Below, piece by piece: positions 16,562 through 23,872 of a DNA stretch of 64,000 nt (within the stretch, counting starts at the first letter, position 1; every line of letters begins with the position of its first letter). Under the pieces are notes generated by a model. The model saw only the letters and a program-made list of their open reading frames with translations. It had not been told where the DNA came from and ran no database searches. Position numbers and translations under genes: made by a program. This DNA is from Ramlibacter lithotrophicus. GTDB lineage: Bacteria > Pseudomonadota > Gammaproteobacteria > Burkholderiales > Burkholderiaceae_C. The stretch lies in assembly GCF_012184415.1 (NCBI RefSeq), contig NZ_VTOX01000002.1:682001-746000 (forward strand), in the 5' to 3' direction.

Positions 16562-17232
16562 TCGCGGCGCGCCCGGGGCGCGGCCGAATGCCCGGCCGCG
16601 CGCGCGGCGCCGGCACCGGCCAGGCGCTCGGCGCTCGCCACGTGGTAGCGCAACGCCGGCACCCCTTGCGCCAGCCACTGGCGCAGCGCCGGGTCCTGGA
16701 CCGCGGCGCCCGCCTGCTCGTAGGCAGAAACGGTTTCCTGCTGCGCCTGGACGGCGACTTCCGCCACCCAGGTCCGGTCCAGCTTCGCGCCCTGCAGCCG
16801 CGCCAACCGCGTGAGCGTGCGCCGCTGCGAGTTCTCCAGCATCGGCGCGGCCATGCCGCGCCGGTGCAGCATGCGCAGCAGGTCGTCGCCGCTGGCCGAG
16901 TGATGGCTGGCGAGCGTCGCGGCGAACGAGCGCACGCCCGGGTCGGTCGACTTCGCCAGCACCAGCCGGGCGGCTTCGGCCTGGAAGCGGCTCGCGGCGG
17001 CAGCCTCCCTCAGGAAGCGCCGCTCCTCGCGTTCGTGCGGGGACAGGCGCCGCGCACTGGCGGCGGCGGCGGGGGCGAACATGTGCCGGGGGGTGGTGCG
17101 TGGTGGAGGAGCGGGCGAGCGGGCACCGGCGGGTCGCGGGGCCGCGTATTCGGCCTCGGTCTCGGCCCGGGCCCCGGCGCTGCACAGCGGACCGGCGAAC
17201 GCGGCCACGACGCACCAGCAGACGCTCCTCAT
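16546..17232 (-). CDS. DUF4142 protein (paralogue 2), secreted
   Basis: 228 aa. ATG 17232 is preceded by GGAGGAGAGGCGGTG, an excellent ribosome site. A signal peptide (cleaved about SAGARA) and a Pro-rich linker lead into the helical DUF4142 domain, EERRFLREAAAASRFQAEAARLVLAKSTDPGVRSFAATL, with a HHSASGDD segment. It has no lipobox, unlike paralogue 1. The C-terminal tail is Arg/Ala-rich. The composite promoter copy G lies 80-110 bp upstream. The 3' end overlaps the convergent DUF4019 gene. Confidence 0.8.
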   Translation of the reverse strand: MRSVCWCVVAAFAGPLCSAGARAETEAEYAAPRPAGARSPAPPPRTTPRHMFAPAAAASARRLSPHEREERRFLREAAAASRFQAEAARLVLAKSTDPGVRSFAATLASHHSASGDDLLRMLHRRGMAAPMLENSQRRTLTRLARLQGAKLDRTWVAEVAVQAQQETVSAYEQAGAAVQDPALRQWLAQGVPALRYHVASAERLAGAGAARAAGHSAAPRARRDQRVE

Positions 17233-17286
17233 CACCGCCTCTCCTCCTGCACCGCCGCGCGCGGCTCGATGCCGGCGCAGCCCCGA

Positions 17287-17342
17287 TCCTCAGCAGCGGC
17301 GCGGCCGCGCAACGTCGGCGCGCACCTCGTGGCGCCGTAGGA
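17287..17342 (-). promoter_or_regulatory. Composite tandem-repeat promoter, copy G
   Basis: Minus strand: TCCTACGG at 17342-17335 and CCGACGT at 17318-17312, exactly 23 bp apart. The expected -10 region at 17294-17287 reads GCTGAGGA, a weak match. It points at the DUF4142 gene starting at 17232. Confidence 0.55.
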
Positions 17343-17350
17343 CGGAGCGA

Positions 17351-18079
17351 TCAGCTGCCCGTCTTGTTGCCGGTGTTGGTGCCGGTGGCGGAGCCCCTGG
17401 GCGTCGAGCCCAGGTCGCTGCCTCCAGCGCGATTGCCCATCGCGCTGGCATCCCCGCCGGACTGCGGCAGCTTCTGCGCGGCGGCGAGGTGCTCGCGCAG
17501 ATGCGGCAGCGTCTTCTCGATCCAGGCCTTGAGCTCGGGGTCCTTGACGTCCTTGCCGGCCTTCTCGAACTTCCTGATGTCCCGCTGGTGGTCCTTGATG
17601 CCGACCTCGCGCACGAAGCGCTGGTCCAGCTCCTTGCCGCCCAGCTTGCCGAGCTTCTCGATGTCGCGGCGCTTGCTGCGCGGAGGCGCGGCCGGCAGCT
17701 CCACCTTCTTCGCGTTGGCCAGCTGGACAAGCTCGTTGTTGGCGGCGCTGTGCTGGTCCACCAGCATGCCGGCGTAGCTCTTCACGGCCGGATCCGTCGC
17801 CTTGCTGGCGGCGATCTTCGCGGCCTCCACTTCGTACATGCCGGCCTCGGCGGCCTCCTGGATGAACTTGCGGTCGCCGCGCGCCAGCTTGTCGTCCTTG
17901 CGCGTTTCGGCGTTGCGGGCGCCGGTGCCCGGTTGGGCCGCGGGCGCCGACTGGCCCCCGGTCGCGGACGAGCCGGTGCCGGAAGTGCCGCCGCTCGCGG
18001 TGGTCTGGGCCAGCGCGACGCCGAACGACAGCGCGAGCGAGATGGCGAGGGGAATGGTGCGCATCGAGGGTCTTCTCAT
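17351..18079 (-). CDS. DUF4142 protein (paralogue 3), secreted
   Basis: 242 aa. ATG 18079 has GAAGGAA 6-7 nt upstream. Signal peptide cleaved near GVALAQ, then a Ser/Thr/Gly linker, then DUF4142: DRKFIQEAAEAGMYEVEAAKIAASKATDPAVKSYAGMLVDQHSAANNEL, with KDHQRDIRKFEKA and a C-terminal WIEKTLPHLREHL. The tail is again Ser/Gly/Thr-rich. Its start lies only 22 bp behind the T-run of the terminator of the upstream glycine-rich gene, leaving little room for an own promoter, so expression may depend on read-through. Confidence 0.83.
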   Translation of the reverse strand: MRRPSMRTIPLAISLALSFGVALAQTTASGGTSGTGSSATGGQSAPAAQPGTGARNAETRKDDKLARGDRKFIQEAAEAGMYEVEAAKIAASKATDPAVKSYAGMLVDQHSAANNELVQLANAKKVELPAAPPRSKRRDIEKLGKLGGKELDQRFVREVGIKDHQRDIRKFEKAGKDVKDPELKAWIEKTLPHLREHLAAAQKLPQSGGDASAMGNRAGGSDLGSTPRGSATGTNTGNKTGS

Positions 18080-18100
18080 GGAATGTTCCTTCGGCGAGTC

Positions 18101-18132
18101 AAAAAAATGGTGGCGCCGCAAGCGGCGCCACC
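18101..18132 (-). terminator. Rho-independent terminator of the glycine-rich gene
   Basis: An 11-bp perfect stem GGTGGCGCCGC / GCGGCGCCACC with a tight loop is followed on the minus strand by ATTTTTTT. This is the cleanest intrinsic terminator in the window and lies 24 nt behind the stop of the gene at 18157. Confidence 0.88.
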
Positions 18133-18156
18133 GGACCGGTTGGCCCGCGTGCGGGC

Positions 18157-19623
18157 TTACTTCCTCGTGGACGACAAACTGCCGCTGCTGCCCGTGCTGG
18201 TGCCCGTGCTGCTGCCCGTGCCGCTGCTGCCGGTACTGCCCGTGCTGCCGGTGCTGCTGCCGCCGGTCGTGCTGCTGCCGGTGCCCGTCCCACCGCCGCT
18301 CATCGTGGTGCCCGCGCTCCCCATGCCGCTGGACTCCGACATCTGGCTCGACCCGTACCCCGACGTGCCGCTGCTGCCGCCCATGCTGCCGCTCGAACCG
18401 GCGCCGCTGCCGCCCTGGCCCTGGCCCCCGCTGCGGCTCGCGCGCCAGCTGGTGAAGTCATCCGAGAACTTCTTGTAGCGGTCCTCGCGCCACGAGTGGT
18501 AGTCGTTGTCCAGGTTGCGCATCTGCTCCTCGCGCCACTTCTGGTAGTCCGGATCGTGATGGCCGCCGCTGCCCATGGAACCGCCGGAGCCATGGCCGTG
18601 CTCCTGGCCGCCGCTCCAGCCCTGGCCCTGGTTGTAGCCGCTGCTGCCGTAGCCTTGCGAACCCATGTTGCCCATGCCGCCATAGCCACCTTGCGAGCCG
18701 CCGTACTGGCCGCCCGTGGCGCCGTAGCCCTGCTGGCCGCCCATGCCGCCGTAGCCCTGCGACCCCATGTGCTGTCCGCCCTGGCCACCATAGCCACCCT
18801 GCATGTGCTGGCCGCCCATGCCGCCATAGCCACCTTGCGAGCCATAGCCGCCCTGCGATCCGCCATAGCCGCCTTGCGAGCCCATGTGCTGCCCGCCCAT
18901 GCCGCCGCCGTACTGGCCCTGGCCGCCCATGCCGTAGCCGCCCTGCGATCCCATGTGCTGGCCGCCCATGCCGCCGTAGCCGCCGGTCGAGCCCATGTGC
19001 TGGCCGCCCATCCCACCGTAGCTGCCCTGGCCGCCCTGGCCGCCCATGCCGCCGCTGTAGCCGCCTTGGCCGCCGTAGCCGCCGCCCTGGCTGCCGCCCG
19101 AACCGCCGCTCTGCTGGCTGCTGCCCCAGGTGCGTTGCTGGTGCTGGCTGCCCCAGTCGGCGCCGCCCTGGCCCCCTTGGCCGCCCCAGCTGCCATAGCC
19201 GCTCTGGCCGGTCTGGCCGCCGCCATAGCCCTGGCTGCCGCCCGCGCCACCGAAGCCGGAGGACTGCATGCCGCCCGCGTTCCGGCCCCAGCCGCCCTGG
19301 CTGCCGAACTCGCCGCCGTGGCTGCCGAACTCGCCACCCCGACCCTGGCCCTGGCCCTGGCCCTGGCCGTATTCAGAGCCCGAGGTGCCGCGGCCGTAGC
19401 CATGGCTCTCGCCGCCGCCGCCATAGCCGCCATACCCGCCGGACTGCTGCGAGCCGAAGTCGGAGCCGGACCGTTGGCCATAACCCTGCGAGCCGCCTTG
19501 CTGCGAGCCACCCTGGCTCCAGCTGCCGCGCGACTCGCCGCCGGCCTGGCCGCCCTGGCGGCCCTGTTGCTCGCTGCCCCGGCCCTGATGCCGCTGGTTG
19601 TCGTCGTAATCGTGTGATGCCAT
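18157..19623 (-). CDS. Glycine-rich low-complexity protein with a 15-residue WR repeat
   Basis: 488 aa. ATG 19623 has AAGGAGAACTGCAG upstream. Residues about 20-370 are built from Gly, Tyr, Gln, Ser and Met with recurring units GGYGGMGGQHMGSQ, GSQGGYG and GQGQGQG, a composition like prion-like domains that phase-separate. Near residues 375-420 there is a charged helix-forming segment with three repeats of about 15 residues (YQKWREEQMRNLDND, YHSWREDRYKKFSDD, FTSWRASR). The end is Ser/Gly/Thr-rich. No signal peptide. The family of the WR segment is not recognised by name. Composite promoter copy D is upstream and a strong terminator downstream. Confidence 0.72.
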   Translation of the reverse strand: MASHDYDDNQRHQGRGSEQQGRQGGQAGGESRGSWSQGGSQQGGSQGYGQRSGSDFGSQQSGGYGGYGGGGESHGYGRGTSGSEYGQGQGQGQGRGGEFGSHGGEFGSQGGWGRNAGGMQSSGFGGAGGSQGYGGGQTGQSGYGSWGGQGGQGGADWGSQHQQRTWGSSQQSGGSGGSQGGGYGGQGGYSGGMGGQGGQGSYGGMGGQHMGSTGGYGGMGGQHMGSQGGYGMGGQGQYGGGMGGQHMGSQGGYGGSQGGYGSQGGYGGMGGQHMQGGYGGQGGQHMGSQGYGGMGGQQGYGATGGQYGGSQGGYGGMGNMGSQGYGSSGYNQGQGWSGGQEHGHGSGGSMGSGGHHDPDYQKWREEQMRNLDNDYHSWREDRYKKFSDDFTSWRASRSGGQGQGGSGAGSSGSMGGSSGTSGYGSSQMSESSGMGSAGTTMSGGGTGTGSSTTGGSSTGSTGSTGSSGTGSSTGTSTGSSGSLSSTRK

Positions 19624-19946
19624 CTGCAGTTCTCCTTGCTTGTCGCTGCTGTCGAAAAAGCGGGGCCCCCGGGCCCGTCGCCGGACGACGTTAGGACGGC
19701 ACGATGAGCCTTCGTGTCGGACAAGGGCGACATCGTGTAGGACTGCTCGGCATTGCACGGCGCGCGTTCCGCGGACAGGCGAGGGCAAGAGCCGCAGACG
19801 ACGGCGCGGAACAGGACTTTGAAGATGTGTGTGTCCGGGACGGACGTCCACGTCCACGTCCGCGGCCGTTCCTCCGCGGCTGCGCCCGGCCGTCTGCGGC
19901 CTGGGAGTCCGCCTGTCGGGTGACGCCGCGCCCGCAGCGGCAGCAG
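19624..19946. other. 323-bp intergenic region with promoter copy D
   Basis: No convincing gene is present. The right two thirds hold the far end of the PA2169-type gene's downstream flank, and the left part the composite promoter copy D and the leader of the glycine-rich gene. A TGTCCGACA and a TGTCCTACA box are the only conserved elements seen. Confidence 0.5.
19688..19742 (-). promoter_or_regulatory. Composite tandem-repeat promoter, copy D (variant spacing)
   Basis: Minus strand: TCCTACAC at 19742-19735, TGTCCGACA at 19723-19715 (21 bp rather than 23 between CC starts) and CCTAACGT at 19695-19688. It points at the glycine-rich gene. The spacing differs by 1-2 bp from the other copies. Confidence 0.5.
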
Positions 19947-20867
19947 TCACTGGCTCAGCGAAGGCGAGCGGGCGGGCGGCGCGTCGGTGGGTGCGGGTTG
20001 CTGGCGCAATTGCCTGACGTGGTCGGCATGGCGCTGCGCCTGTTCCAGCTGGCGCTGCGCCGCCTCGTGCAGTTCGCGCGGCAGATTGGCTTGCAGGGCG
20101 TCGCGGCACTGCCGCGCGATGTCATCCAGGCCACGCTCGCATTCCTGCAGCAGGGCGTCGTCGCCGGCACCGCCGAAGAGACCGCGGATCTGCAACCACA
20201 CGCGCTGGGCCGCGCCGGTCACGCTGCCCCGTTCGCCGACCGCGGCGCCGCGCCGTTCGAGTTCGCCGCGCCAGTGCTGCGACCAGCTGGCGCACTGGCT
20301 CGCGAGCGCTTCGAAGTGCGCGGCCAGTTCGGCGGTCCGGGCATGTTCCGCCGCCTCGCGCAGACCCAGTTCGCCGTCGCACGCGTTCTCGAGGAGCGCC
20401 TCCAGCACCTCGCCCACCCGCGCGGCGCCGGCGCTGCCGTCGGTCGCATACGAGCGCGCGTTCTCGGCGCGCTGCCAGGCGGCACGGGCCGCGGGCCGGG
20501 CCTCGTCCCACGACAGCTTGGACACGCCTTTGCGCACCAGCCAGTCATTGGCGACCACGCGCTCGGCGACGTCGAACTCACCGCCATACAGGTGGTAGCT
20601 CACCCAGCCGAGCTCGTACGCGGGGCCGTAATCGCCGGCGCTGCGCGCGGGATCATGGTAAGGCTCGCCAGCATAAGCCTCGCGCCAGTAGTCGGCCTCG
20701 CTCAGCGGATACGCCGCGTGCTCCGGGTCGCCGGGCCGCAGCAGGGCGGCGGCCTGCGCGAGGCTGGCGACCGGTGCCGCCGGCCGCGCCGCGGCAACGT
20801 CGCCGCCCCATCCACCGTCACCCTCTCGGGCGCTCCACTGTCCTGCCTGTGATTGCATGCCCTGCAT
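19947..20867 (-). CDS. PA2169-type four-helix-bundle protein (DUF2383) with an N-terminal stress domain
   Basis: 306 aa. The C-terminal half matches the DUF2383/PA2169 four-helix bundle: VGEVLEALLENACDGELGLREAAE, GSVTGAAQRVWLQIRGLFGG and ALLQECERGLDDIARQCRDAL. The N-terminal half has YWREAYAGEPYHDP, YGPAYELGWVSYHLY and LSWDEARPAARAAWQRA, a module common next to such domains. Ferritin-like helices suggest a cytoplasmic stress function, not proven. Two starts compete, ATG 20867 and 20858. The promoter copy H overlaps 20867, so 20858 may be the true one. Neither has a good ribosome site. Confidence 0.75.
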   Translation of the reverse strand: MQGMQSQAGQWSAREGDGGWGGDVAAARPAAPVASLAQAAALLRPGDPEHAAYPLSEADYWREAYAGEPYHDPARSAGDYGPAYELGWVSYHLYGGEFDVAERVVANDWLVRKGVSKLSWDEARPAARAAWQRAENARSYATDGSAGAARVGEVLEALLENACDGELGLREAAEHARTAELAAHFEALASQCASWSQHWRGELERRGAAVGERGSVTGAAQRVWLQIRGLFGGAGDDALLQECERGLDDIARQCRDALQANLPRELHEAAQRQLEQAQRHADHVRQLRQQPAPTDAPPARSPSLSQ

Positions 20868-20921
20868 GGTGGCTGCGGTTGCCCGGGTGCCCGTCGGCGG
20901 GAGCCGCGCGGACTCGTAGGA
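20866..20921 (-). promoter_or_regulatory. Composite tandem-repeat promoter, copy H
   Basis: Minus strand: TCCTACGA at 20921-20914 and CCGACGG at 20897-20891, exactly 23 bp apart. The expected -10 position (20873-20866, GCCACCAT) overlaps the annotated ATG at 20867. It lies directly in front of the PA2169-type gene. Confidence 0.5.
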
Positions 20922-20954
20922 TGGAGCCGACGGATGCGCCGCGCGCGGGCGGCG

Positions 20955-21776
20955 TCAATGCGTCGCGTGAACCAGGTGGCTGGCGCCCATCACGAGCGAG
21001 ATGCCCACCAGCAGCCAGAAGATCTGGGCGCCCGTCTCCGCCGCCGTCAGGCGCTTCTGCAGCTGCGGGATCAGGTCCGCCAGCGCGACGTAGATGAAGC
21101 TGCTGCTCGCCACGGTGAGGAAATACGGCAGGAATTCGTGCAGCCGGTCCACCAGCCACCACCCGACCAGGCCGCCCAGCGGCGTGACCGCGCCGGCGAG
21201 CGAGACCTTCACCAGCGCCATGCGCCGGTTGCCGCTGCTCGCGCGCAGCACCGCCAGGTCGCCGACGTGGTGCGGCACCTCGTGCGCCAGCACGGCGAGC
21301 GCGGCGACCAGCCCCAGGCGCAGGTCGGCCACGAAGGCCGACGCGATCAGGATGCCGTCGCCGAAGCAGTGCACGCTGTCGCCGGCGAGGACGGCCCACG
21401 CGCCCGAGCGCAGCCGGGTGTCGTGCTCGTGCGCGTGGTGGCCGTGCGCAGGCTCCCCGCCGGCGTGATGGTGTTCGTGCCCGTGGTGCCACAACTCGGC
21501 CTTGTCCAGCAGGAAGAAGAACACCAGCCCGAACAGCAGCACCGAGAACAGCGCCTCCGCGCCCGCGCCGCTCTCGAACGCTTCCGGCAACAGGTGCATG
21601 AACGCAGTGGCAAGCAGCGCACCGGCCGCCAGGCTCAGGAGGTGCTGCGGTCCCACGTGGGTCGCGGTCTGCACGCCGCCCTGGCCGCGGAAGCCCAGTC
21701 GCATGAGGCCGGCGGCCAGCCACACGCTGCCGATGCCGACGGCCAGCGTGGCGGCGAAGATTGAAAGCAAGGTCAT
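20955..21776 (-). CDS. ZIP-family divalent metal transporter
   Basis: 273 aa, about eight membrane segments. The family's metal site is present in TM4 (HCFGDGI) and TM5 (HEVPHHVGD). Between TM3 and TM4 lies a cytoplasmic loop very rich in histidine (HHGHEHHHAGG and HGHHAHEHD), typical of ZIP proteins and probably a metal sensor or sink. It should import Zn2+, Mn2+ or related ions. The LuxR-type regulator gene lies upstream on the same strand, 114 bp away; no metal regulator is adjacent. Confidence 0.87.
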   Translation of the reverse strand: MTLLSIFAATLAVGIGSVWLAAGLMRLGFRGQGGVQTATHVGPQHLLSLAAGALLATAFMHLLPEAFESGAGAEALFSVLLFGLVFFFLLDKAELWHHGHEHHHAGGEPAHGHHAHEHDTRLRSGAWAVLAGDSVHCFGDGILIASAFVADLRLGLVAALAVLAHEVPHHVGDLAVLRASSGNRRMALVKVSLAGAVTPLGGLVGWWLVDRLHEFLPYFLTVASSSFIYVALADLIPQLQKRLTAAETGAQIFWLLVGISLVMGASHLVHATH

Positions 21777-21890
21777 GGCGCGACGGGCGCGCTGGAGCGC
21801 GCGCCCTGGATCCCTCTGGCCGGCCTCGAAGCGTCCGGCTCGGCGGCGATCTTAACAATCCCGCCGCGGGCGCCGTGCGCGGCGCCCCCG

Positions 21891-22568
21891 TCAACGCAGT
21901 TCGTGCAGGCTGTGGCGGGTGGCGAACGCGTACAGGTCCAGCCGGTTGCACACGCCCAGCTTGTTGTAGATCGAGGTGAGATGGTTGCGCAAGGTGTGCT
22001 CGCTGATGCAGAGCCGATCGGCGATGACCTTGCCGGGCGCGGAGGCATCGCTCGCGACGGCCGCGATGGTCTGCCGCTCGCGCAGCGTGAGCGTCGCGAT
22101 CTTCGAGCGTTCCGGATCGCTGCGATCGGCCGCCTTCTGGCGCGCCATCTCCATGAAGATGCGGCTGGTCGCGCCGCGGTCGATCCACAGCTCGCCGTCG
22201 TCGACCTTCTCGATGGCCTTGAGGAGCGCCTCGGGCGGCTCGCCGGTCCGCACCACGCCGCGCACCCCGGCCATCACGGCGCTGTCCATCCACGCGTGGT
22301 CCGACGACGCCGTCACAAGAAGCAACTTCGCCTGCGTCTTGGCGCAGAACTCGGCAAGCACCTCGATGCGGCTGGCGTCGATCGCGAGCACGGCCACGTG
22401 GGCCGACACCCTCTGCAGCATCGCCAGGCCACCGTCCAGGTCGGTCGCGGTGCCGATGACCTCGAACCGGGGGTGCGCCGACTGCACCAGCCGCTCGAGA
22501 CCCCAGCAGACCAGGGGCAGCGCGATCACGAAGACCTGGGTCGGGCGGGCGCGAGCGGCGTTGTTCAT
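21891..22568 (-). CDS. LuxR-type regulator with an atypical receiver-like domain
   Basis: 225 aa. Residues 145-215 form a LuxR/NarL helix-turn-helix: LTLRERQTIAAVASDASAPGKVIADRLCISEHTLRNHLTSIYNKLGV. The N-terminal 120 residues resemble a CheY fold, but the acidic pair that should follow the first strand is missing (VFVIALPLV) and the phosphoacceptor and lysine positions are irregular (LAIDAS, VVRTGE). It may work without phosphorylation. ATG 22568 is preferred over an upstream ATG at 22649. It is divergent from PilZ and the Tad locus, so a role in pilus control is plausible. Confidence 0.8.
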   Translation of the reverse strand: MNNAARARPTQVFVIALPLVCWGLERLVQSAHPRFEVIGTATDLDGGLAMLQRVSAHVAVLAIDASRIEVLAEFCAKTQAKLLLVTASSDHAWMDSAVMAGVRGVVRTGEPPEALLKAIEKVDDGELWIDRGATSRIFMEMARQKAADRSDPERSKIATLTLRERQTIAAVASDASAPGKVIADRLCISEHTLRNHLTSIYNKLGVCNRLDLYAFATRHSLHELR

Positions 22569-22647
22569 TTTCGACGGCTCAGGCAAAGGGGATCTGATGG
22601 TAATGAGCCTGTGCCGCCCGTGGAACGGGACCAAACCCGCCGTGCGC

Positions 22648-22662
22648 AATTTGTCGCAAATT
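22648..22662. promoter_or_regulatory. AATTTG-TCG-CAAATT inverted repeat
   Basis: A perfect 6-bp dyad with a 3-bp spacer lies in the 264-bp gap between the divergent LuxR-type and PilZ genes, 80 nt upstream of the regulator's ATG. It is AT-rich against a GC-rich background and could be an operator; no factor is identified. Confidence 0.35.
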
Positions 22663-22832
22663 TCAGGACGATGTCACAGCCGGTGCCCGACAGTGAACTC
22701 GACCGGGACGTTTGTCATGCGCGACGGGCTCCGAAGCCGGGGACGAGAACCACGCCGACGCGGCGAAAGCTCCCAGGTGGAAAGGCCTGAACCGCCCACG
22801 ACACGCCCGGGCGTGCCGCCCACACTGTCCGC

Positions 22833-23126
22833 ATGTTCGAGGAACAACGCGTCAACCCCCGGGAGCGCCTCGCGCTCCTCCTGAAACTCGCGGATGGCGC
22901 GCAGGCGGTGACGCGCGACATCAGCGCCTCGGGCCTGTACTTCGAGATGCAAGGCGCGCACGTGCTGAGCGGTCCCGTCGATTTCGAACTCGAGTTGCCC
23001 GAGGTTTCCATGCGGTTCACGGCGTCCGGCGAGATCGTGCGGGTCGAGCTGAGGGACGGCCGCACCGGCGTCGCGGTGCGCCTGATCGACCCCCGGCTGG
23101 ACGCGATCGAGCCCGACAGCGGCTAG
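22833..23126 (+). CDS. PilZ domain protein, c-di-GMP receptor
   Basis: 97 aa, essentially one PilZ domain. The c-di-GMP binding loop appears as NPRERLALLL (RxxxR type) and the second motif as DISASGLYFE (D/NxSxxG). The C terminus has the expected strand VRVELRDGRTGVAVRL. It likely binds c-di-GMP and, by position, modulates the Tad pilus genes that follow. No partner domain is present, so it must act through protein contact. Confidence 0.82.
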   Translation: MFEEQRVNPRERLALLLKLADGAQAVTRDISASGLYFEMQGAHVLSGPVDFELELPEVSMRFTASGEIVRVELRDGRTGVAVRLIDPRLDAIEPDSG

Positions 23127-23130
23127 TGAG

Positions 23131-23159
23131 TTTGTCCCGGCGGCCAGCCGGGTTTGTCC
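23131..23159 (+). terminator. Small hairpin flanked by TTTGTCC repeats
   Basis: CCCGGC-GGCCA-GCCGGG (23136-23152) is a 6-bp stem just behind the PilZ stop, followed by TTTGT. The flanks are direct repeats TTTGTCC at 23131 and 23153. It may be a weak terminator separating PilZ from cpaA. Confidence 0.35.
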
Positions 23160-23254
23160 TGCCGAAATCGGGAGGACGAACCCATGGCGGGGCAAGCCGG
23201 CGTTCCGCATATTCACATTCCCCGACATCCGTCACCAAGAAAGGGAGCAAGCGC

Positions 23255-23842
23255 ATGAAGAGTGGATTCGAATCGCTGGCGCAGCTGGCCACGCCGGACC
23301 TCGCCGACGCCCGGCTCGCGCTGCTCGTCGTGCTCCTGATGCTGGCCGCGTTCATCGACGTGCGCACCTTCCGCATTCCGAACTGGCTGACGTACGGCGG
23401 CGCCGTGATCGGCCTGGTCCTCGGCACGGCGATCCAGTGGCGGCTGCTCGGCCCGGCATGGGCAGCCGACGGCCTGCTGTGGTCGCTCGGCGGCCTGGCG
23501 GCGGGGCTGGCCCTGATGCTGCCGATGTACGCCCTGCGCGTCATGGGCGCCGGCGACGTGAAGTTGATGGCCATGGCCGGCGCGTTCCTCGGGCTGGGCC
23601 AGATCGTGCCGGCGGTGCTGTGCGTGTTCGTCGCGGGGGGGGTGCTGGCGGTCGGCTATGCCCTCTGGCGGCGCGCATTCGGCCGGATGACGGCCAACGT
23701 GGTCGACATCGTCCAGTCGATGGCATTCGCGGCCATGAGCGGCGTGCGGGCCGGCGCCCCGCGCCCCTCCGTCGGCAACCTTCCTTACGGCGTCAGCATC
23801 AGCGCGGGAACGATCGCCTGGGTCGTCCTGAGCCAGGCCTGA
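23255..23842 (+). CDS. cpaA: Prepilin peptidase of the Tad system (CpaA/TadV)
   Basis: 195 aa, six membrane segments, typical short TadV length. The two catalytic aspartates of type IV prepilin peptidases are seen in AAFIDVRTFRIPN and in GAGDVKLMAMAG. It should cut the leader of Flp prepilin and of TadE/F pseudopilins at the inner face of the cytoplasmic membrane. A strong AAGGGAG ribosome site precedes ATG 23255. It is the first gene of the Tad cluster, 30 bp before cpaB. Confidence 0.92.
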   Translation: MKSGFESLAQLATPDLADARLALLVVLLMLAAFIDVRTFRIPNWLTYGGAVIGLVLGTAIQWRLLGPAWAADGLLWSLGGLAAGLALMLPMYALRVMGAGDVKLMAMAGAFLGLGQIVPAVLCVFVAGGVLAVGYALWRRAFGRMTANVVDIVQSMAFAAMSGVRAGAPRPSVGNLPYGVSISAGTIAWVVLSQA

Positions 23843-23872
23843 GGCCGCCCCCGACTTCACCGGAGTAATGCC

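Noticed and set aside
18496..19617. Alanine-rich plus-strand frame opposite the glycine-rich gene
   Set aside because: It arises from the reverse complement of Gly/Gln/Tyr codons; no start signal and no plausible domain.
7670..20921. Mobile repeat element explanation for the TCCTAC sites
   Set aside because: Only the short boxes and their spacing are conserved; the flanks and spacers are unrelated and the orientation always faces the gene, unlike REP-type elements.
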